Below are positions 60,086-64,000 of a DNA stretch of 64,000 bases, one piece after another; the stretch's first letter is position 1; every line of letters starts with the position of its first letter. Made by a program: the position numbers and the translations under genes. Location of the stretch: positions 229,378 to 293,377 of the forward strand of contig CAMUYI010000003.1 in assembly GCA_947164985.1 (NCBI GenBank), written 5' to 3'. The notes below the pieces were generated by a model. That model ran no database searches and was not told where the DNA came from. It saw nothing but the letters and a program-made list of their open reading frames with translations. Source of the DNA: an uncultured Bacteroidales bacterium. Lineage in GTDB: Bacteria > Bacteroidota > Bacteroidia > Bacteroidales > Paludibacteraceae.

Positions 60086-63000
60086 CTTGCAATCAATATT
60101 TTAACGACCGTCTGCCCTCCTTCGGCATTACACATCGCTGTATAAACACCCGGTGTAGCACGCTTGCCATAGGCATCCTTCCCGTCCCAAACGGCCGTAC
60201 CACCGTGACTTCGTGTCTTGCATACCAGGTTTCCTCCCGCATCCACGATATTCACTACCGTGTTGTCCATCAGACCGGTGATGCTGATATAACCGCCGTA
60301 GTCAGGACGTACCGGGTTCGGGTATGCATATGCGCCGTTCATGTCCTCTTTCGGTTCGCTCGCATCGCTCAGATAGGATGCGATACCTTTATCCGTACCG
60401 ACGAAGACCTCTCCCGTACCCGGCATGATGGCGATAGACTGAATACCATTGGCGGGTAAGAGACTGTTCGTCTCCGTGAAGTGCGCAACCGTGATCGTGT
60501 CGTCTTCGATGAGGAACAGACCCGAGTTAGCCGTTCCGATCCACATGCGGTTTCCTCCGTCCACGGCCAGACAAGTGATCTGCTCGTCGCCCAATAGGTA
60601 GTCTCCCAGACCCGTCCCGTCATTACGCGGAATGATGATGCGCTTGCATGCGTTGGAGGTGAAGAAATCCACCTCGTCCGGAATAAGGATTATACCTTTG
60701 TCCGTTCCGATCCAAATACGGTTGTTTTGATCTTGTGCCCAGCAACGGAACTGTGCCGGGGTTAGTACATTGCCGTTCTGGTCGGTGAACGAACTGCGAA
60801 TCATACAACGGTCATCTCCGCTGTATGTCGGCGTACCGCCATCGTTCAGTAGGATCACTCGCGGTTCAGCTCGTTGGCATAGCATCCATTTATACTGACT
60901 GTTGCGCTGGTCGGTCCATATGCCGGTGGGGGTCGTCATCGTATGGTTCGTTCCTCCGCTTCGTAGCGGAAGGCTTATCCATTGGCCGTTAGGCGTATAG
61001 ATATGGAGCGGTCGACCGACAGAGGTGGCGTTCAGTATCCATAAGTTACCTTCCGCATCCATGGTCGCACCATCCACAAACGTGTACAACTCCGGATTGA
61101 CACCTTCTGCCGCTTCCCGGATGGTACTGTTGGATGTTGTGAATCGTTTGACGGCGGTGTAGTTCTTAAACTCATACACACCTCTACCGTATGATGCAGC
61201 AAAGAAATGCCCCGGGTCCTGAGGATCGATACCTAAAGAGGAGATGTCGTATGCCGGTACTCCTACTGCTGAACCGATCTGCCCCTCATCAATAGTGCGC
61301 CAGGAAGAACCATCGTAGATATTGATGCGTCCCGGTCGAACGAACTGACCCGCCCATCGGCCACCTGCCATGGCGTATATCCGGTTGTGCATGGCGTACA
61401 TCCTATAACCGAAATTGCTGTTCGGACCCGCGGTGTGGAAATAGTCGTCTCCGTTGACGCCCAGACGAATCAGACCGTAGTTAGCCTCTGCTAACCAGTA
61501 TTCTCCGTTTGTGTACAAAGCATCGTTCGCTACATAGTTGGCACTCAATCCGCTCCAACTGTCATCGTCCATCAGCCGCAATAGCCCTTTGTCCTGCGCA
61601 TAACAGAGGATCTGGTTTCCGCTTACATGCATCCATTGGACGGCTTGACCGCTTACCAACTGCCAACTCGTACCTACGCGGCGGTAGAGCGAGTCATGTG
61701 CTAACACGACCATCTGGCCGTTATGAACAGCCGCTTGTTGTACTTGCTCAAACGGAATAAGCTCCGAATGCCAGTACGAATAGTCCATCAGGTTATCTTT
61801 TAGCGCGGCATGGTATATCTTGTCGAATGAGAAAGCATAGAGCGAATCGCCCATCTCCACTACTTGCTGCACGTCGATGGAGGTGGCATCGGTACCGATA
61901 TAATAGGTCTCGCTAACCTCTGCCTTGCGCGTATGAAGCGCAATGATACCGAACGGCATCGCCAGATAGCAGTAATTCGTTCCCGGCCAGATATCGTTCA
62001 CCGTCACCGCCATCGAACCCGCTTTGAGGGATATATCCGACATCGAACTGACATTGCCATCTTCGTCCAGCAGGTCCACCTGACCGTTCTCATAGGCGAT
62101 GACCAACTTCCCGGCTTTCTCGTCATACGCGATATGGGCAACGGATGTGCCGCTAAGACCCGTCGATTTGTTCCAATAGCGGATCGACTCGTCGGCGAGG
62201 TTGATATTGAAGAGCGAACCATTACCGATCGCATAGATAGCCGAAGGAGTTGCTACCATCTCTAACGGGTTAGAGTAGGAGAAATGCAATTTCCAGTTCA
62301 GCATACTGCCTTCCTCCAATCGGCTTGTCTCATTATCCTCTGATCCGTTCAACCCTTCACCCGATCCGTTTGGATCGTATTCTACCAATCCTTCGGACGT
62401 ACCGATGAATAGGTGCTGATTAGCCAACTCGCAGATGGAAAGTACATCATTGGATGGCATCGGACTGTTGTCCGTAGAGAAATGTGCCAATACCTGCGAC
62501 AGATCTTCCGATAGCAGGTATATTCCCGAATATTGCGTGCCTACCCATATCTGTGATAGCGCGTTCTTGGCGATGCTGCGGATATTCTCCGTCTCAAAAA
62601 TATGGTTTCTTCCTTCTTCCGGTATCGACACGATAACCTGTTTGCATAATAGATTGCCGTCTAATAAAGTCTCCGGCTGATCTATACGGTATAAACCCTC
62701 TTCAGTACCCAGCAGCAATATGCCCGAAGGGGTCTGGAAGAAAGAGGATATACGGGCGATAGTAAGCGCATTCCCGTTTTGGTCGCGAAAAGTGGAGCAT
62801 AACACGGCGCGGTCATCGCTCTGATCACTCAGCGTTCCGTTATTGTCCCATACGCCGATGCCGTTACGAATGGAAGAAATATACTTGATATTCGGGTTGG
62901 TGACACTGATCAGGATATCTTTCGATCGATCCATATCTTTGCAAGCGTCGTTCGAAAAAAGAAGCCAGTTGCCGTCCGGTTGAAGTGCTTTGATGGTGTG

Positions 63001-64000
63001 ATCCGATATATTGGTCATCCATAGATTCCCTTCACTGTCCCATAGTAAGCCATCCACCCATGTGTAAGGATAGGTTGTGGAGGTGATGGACTCCAGGCCG
63101 CTATTCGAGGTCGTGTAATGATGGTAGAATGTGTCGGCGCGGAACTCCATCAAACCATAGCCGAAACTGGATACAAAAAAGCGGGACTTGTCATTAGGGG
63201 CAAATAGAATATCGCTATAATCTCTACTCGCCATACCCAAGTGCGCTTCCATGTATGCATGATCGTAGTTGTGCCATTGGTCATTCTCAAAGAGCATCAC
63301 CATACCCGGACGTTTATATGAGCCAATAGCATTACCTCCCTGGATAAGACCCAGTTTATTTCCATGCGCGCGCATGCGATAAGGCGTATTGCTCAGCGGT
63401 CCGTTCGGCTTATAGGTCAACCGTTCTGTGGCTGTGAACCGTATAATACCTTCGCTATATCCGCGATACCAATGACCCGAAGCGTCTTGATAATGTATAC
63501 CCTTCTCCTCATCCGGTGTCATACGACCGCTCTTCTCCCGCTGCCATACCCGATAATCGACCAAGTTGTCCGTCAGTCTCGCGCAATAGAGACTGTCATC
63601 CGTAAAGGCATAGATGCTGTCATTAGCAATCAGCACATCGTTGACCGGCGTCTCTTGACCGCCCGGACGGAGCCAATAACTATCCACCAGTTTGTTCTCT
63701 CTCAGATCCATCGTCTGGATACCGTAATGCGTGGCCAGATAGGCGGTGCGACCTTGGATTGTCACGTTGTAGATCGTCTTGCGTTGCGTCATATCTTTGT
63801 CGTACAACTCACCGATATACTTCACCCCGTTTGCCGAAAGCAGATCGATCTTACCGGTACCGTAACCGATAATCAACTGCTTACCCAATAGATCGTAATG
63901 GATACATTGGATACCTGTGCTATGCAAACCCGACTGACGGTTATAGACCTGAATCGCTTCGGTCTGCTTGTCTACACTGAAGAGACTGCCGTCCGAGATC
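60082..64000 (-). CDS. porZ: PorZ-PorZ tandem fusion, type IX secretion (5' end off window)
   Basis: At least 1,305 residues; the start is beyond the right edge. The protein consists of two PorZ-like units. Copy 1 (from the edge to about 62330) has beta-propeller repeats (QIWVGTQYSGIYLLSEDL, HLFIGTSEGLVEYD) but no C-terminal sorting domain. After a linker, copy 2 (about 62310-60082, about 742 residues) starts NWKLHFSYSNPLEMVATPSA and includes a full pair of propellers and the CTD (AYAYPNPVRPDYGGY ... [19 protein letters not shown]). PorZ is a cell-surface part of the T9SS attachment complex that binds A-LPS. Normal PorZ has about 780 residues, so the fusion is unusual. Confidence 0.8.
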   Translation of the reverse strand, partial: ISDGSLFSVDKQTEAIQVYNRQSGLHSTGIQCIHYDLLGKQLIIGYGTGKIDLLSANGVKYIGELYDKDMTQRKTIYNVTIQGRTAYLATHYGIQTMDLRENKLVDSYWLRPGGQETPVNDVLIANDSIYAFTDDSLYCARLTDNLVDYRVWQREKSGRMTPDEEKGIHYQDASGHWYRGYSEGIIRFTATERLTYKPNGPLSNTPYRMRAHGNKLGLIQGGNAIGSYKRPGMVMLFENDQWHNYDHAYMEAHLGMASRDYSDILFAPNDKSRFFVSSFGYGLMEFRADTFYHHYTTSNSGLESITSTTYPYTWVDGLLWDSEGNLWMTNISDHTIKALQPDGNWLLFSNDACKDMDRSKDILISVTNPNIKYISSIRNGIGVWDNNGTLSDQSDDRAVLCSTFRDQNGNALTIARISSFFQTPSGILLLGTEEGLYRIDQPETLLDGNLLCKQVIVSIPEEGRNHIFETENIRSIAKNALSQIWVGTQYSGIYLLSEDLSQVLAHFSTDNSPMPSNDVLSICELANQHLFIGTSEGLVEYDPNGSGEGLNGSEDNETSRLEEGSMLNWKLHFSYSNPLEMVATPSAIYAIGNGSLFNINLADESIRYWNKSTGLSGTSVAHIAYDEKAGKLVIAYENGQVDLLDEDGNVSSMSDISLKAGSMAVTVNDIWPGTNYCYLAMPFGIIALHTRKAEVSETYYIGTDATSIDVQQVVEMGDSLYAFSFDKIYHAALKDNLMDYSYWHSELIPFEQVQQAAVHNGQMVVLAHDSLYRRVGTSWQLVSGQAVQWMHVSGNQILCYAQDKGLLRLMDDDSWSGLSANYVANDALYTNGEYWLAEANYGLIRLGVNGDDYFHTAGPNSNFGYRMYAMHNRIYAMAGGRWAGQFVRPGRINIYDGSSWRTIDEGQIGSAVGVPAYDISSLGIDPQDPGHFFAASYGRGVYEFKNYTAVKRFTTSNSTIREAAEGVNPELYTFVDGATMDAEGNLWILNATSVGRPLHIYTPNGQWISLPLRSGGTNHTMTTPTGIWTDQRNSQYKWMLCQRAEPRVILLNDGGTPTYSGDDRCMIRSSFTDQNGNVLTPAQFRCWAQDQNNRIWIGTDKGIILIPDEVDFFTSNACKRIIIPRNDGTGLGDYLLGDEQITCLAVDGGNRMWIGTANSGLFLIEDDTITVAHFTETNSLLPANGIQSIAIMPGTGEVFVGTDKGIASYLSDASEPKEDMNGAYAYPNPVRPDYGGYISITGLMDNTVVNIVDAGGNLVCKTRSHGGTAVWDGKDAYGKRATPGVYTAMCNAEGGQTVVKILIAR

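Overview
The window looks like a chromosomal segment of a Bacteroidales bacterium (phylum Bacteroidota), probably an uncultivated gut- or rumen-type lineage; the family level is inference. The grounds are about seventeen promoters of the Bacteroidota type (-33 TTTG, 20-nt spacer, -7 TAnnTTTG), a CarboxypepD_reg/TonB receptor, T9SS-type proteins including a PorZ homologue, a serine palmitoyltransferase homologue, and many Bacteroidota-restricted families (DUF4301, DUF4271, DUF4476, DUF4861, DUF5020). No rRNA, tRNA, IS element, phage or CRISPR array was found. Coding density is high and most genes sit in tight operons with ATGA, GTGA or TAATG overlaps.

Layout. 1-4100 (minus): kinase, glycosyltransferase, SpoIID-like protein and a methyltransferase running off the left edge. 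4282-6402 (plus): an exported protein and a DUF4301 protein. 6459-9422 (minus): a large secreted multi-domain protein. 9584-16933 (minus): a five-gene operon with S1/P1 nuclease, TonB-dependent receptor, two OB-fold exported proteins and a Tsx/DUF5020-type channel, read here as a nucleic-acid/nucleoside scavenging locus. 17286-20152: a small exported protein, then lptG-tgt-panD. 20451-26607 (plus): beta-barrel, S41 peptidase, a uronate-type dehydrogenase, DUF4861 and UvrD helicase. 26604-28294 (minus): uridine kinase and a two-gene chromate transporter. 28453-39874 (plus): OmpA/TPR lipoprotein, mutL, half a 5'-nucleotidase, acpP-fabF, asd, a U32 peptidase-family protein, hemD, rnpA, yidD and trmD. 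39998-42755: a probable small RNA, psuK-psuG and the other half of the 5'-nucleotidase. 42681-46669 (minus): mdh, serine palmitoyltransferase, an SDR and an LD-carboxypeptidase. 46870-51472: small exported and membrane proteins, a DUF4143 ATPase and a small unknown. 51642-59072 (plus): gyrB, LOG protein, an unknown repeat/lectin-like protein, kdsA, a nucleoside kinase, a SPOR protein and folE. 59069-64000 (minus): an acyltransferase and a PorZ-PorZ fusion running off the right edge.

How the genes work together. Salvage functions recur: nuclease/receptor/channel locus, 5'-nucleotidase halves, uridine kinase, nucleoside kinase, pseudouridine kinase and glycosidase. The envelope is served by LptG, KdsA, Spt, PorZ and acyltransferase.

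The most unusual feature is a set of short degenerate microrepeats of many sequence families. They occupy gene junctions, where they supply stop codons, spacers and apparently some start codons, and they also lie in frame inside several conserved genes. A five-unit 33-bp tandem array upstream of the DUF4143 ATPase is a separate structure.
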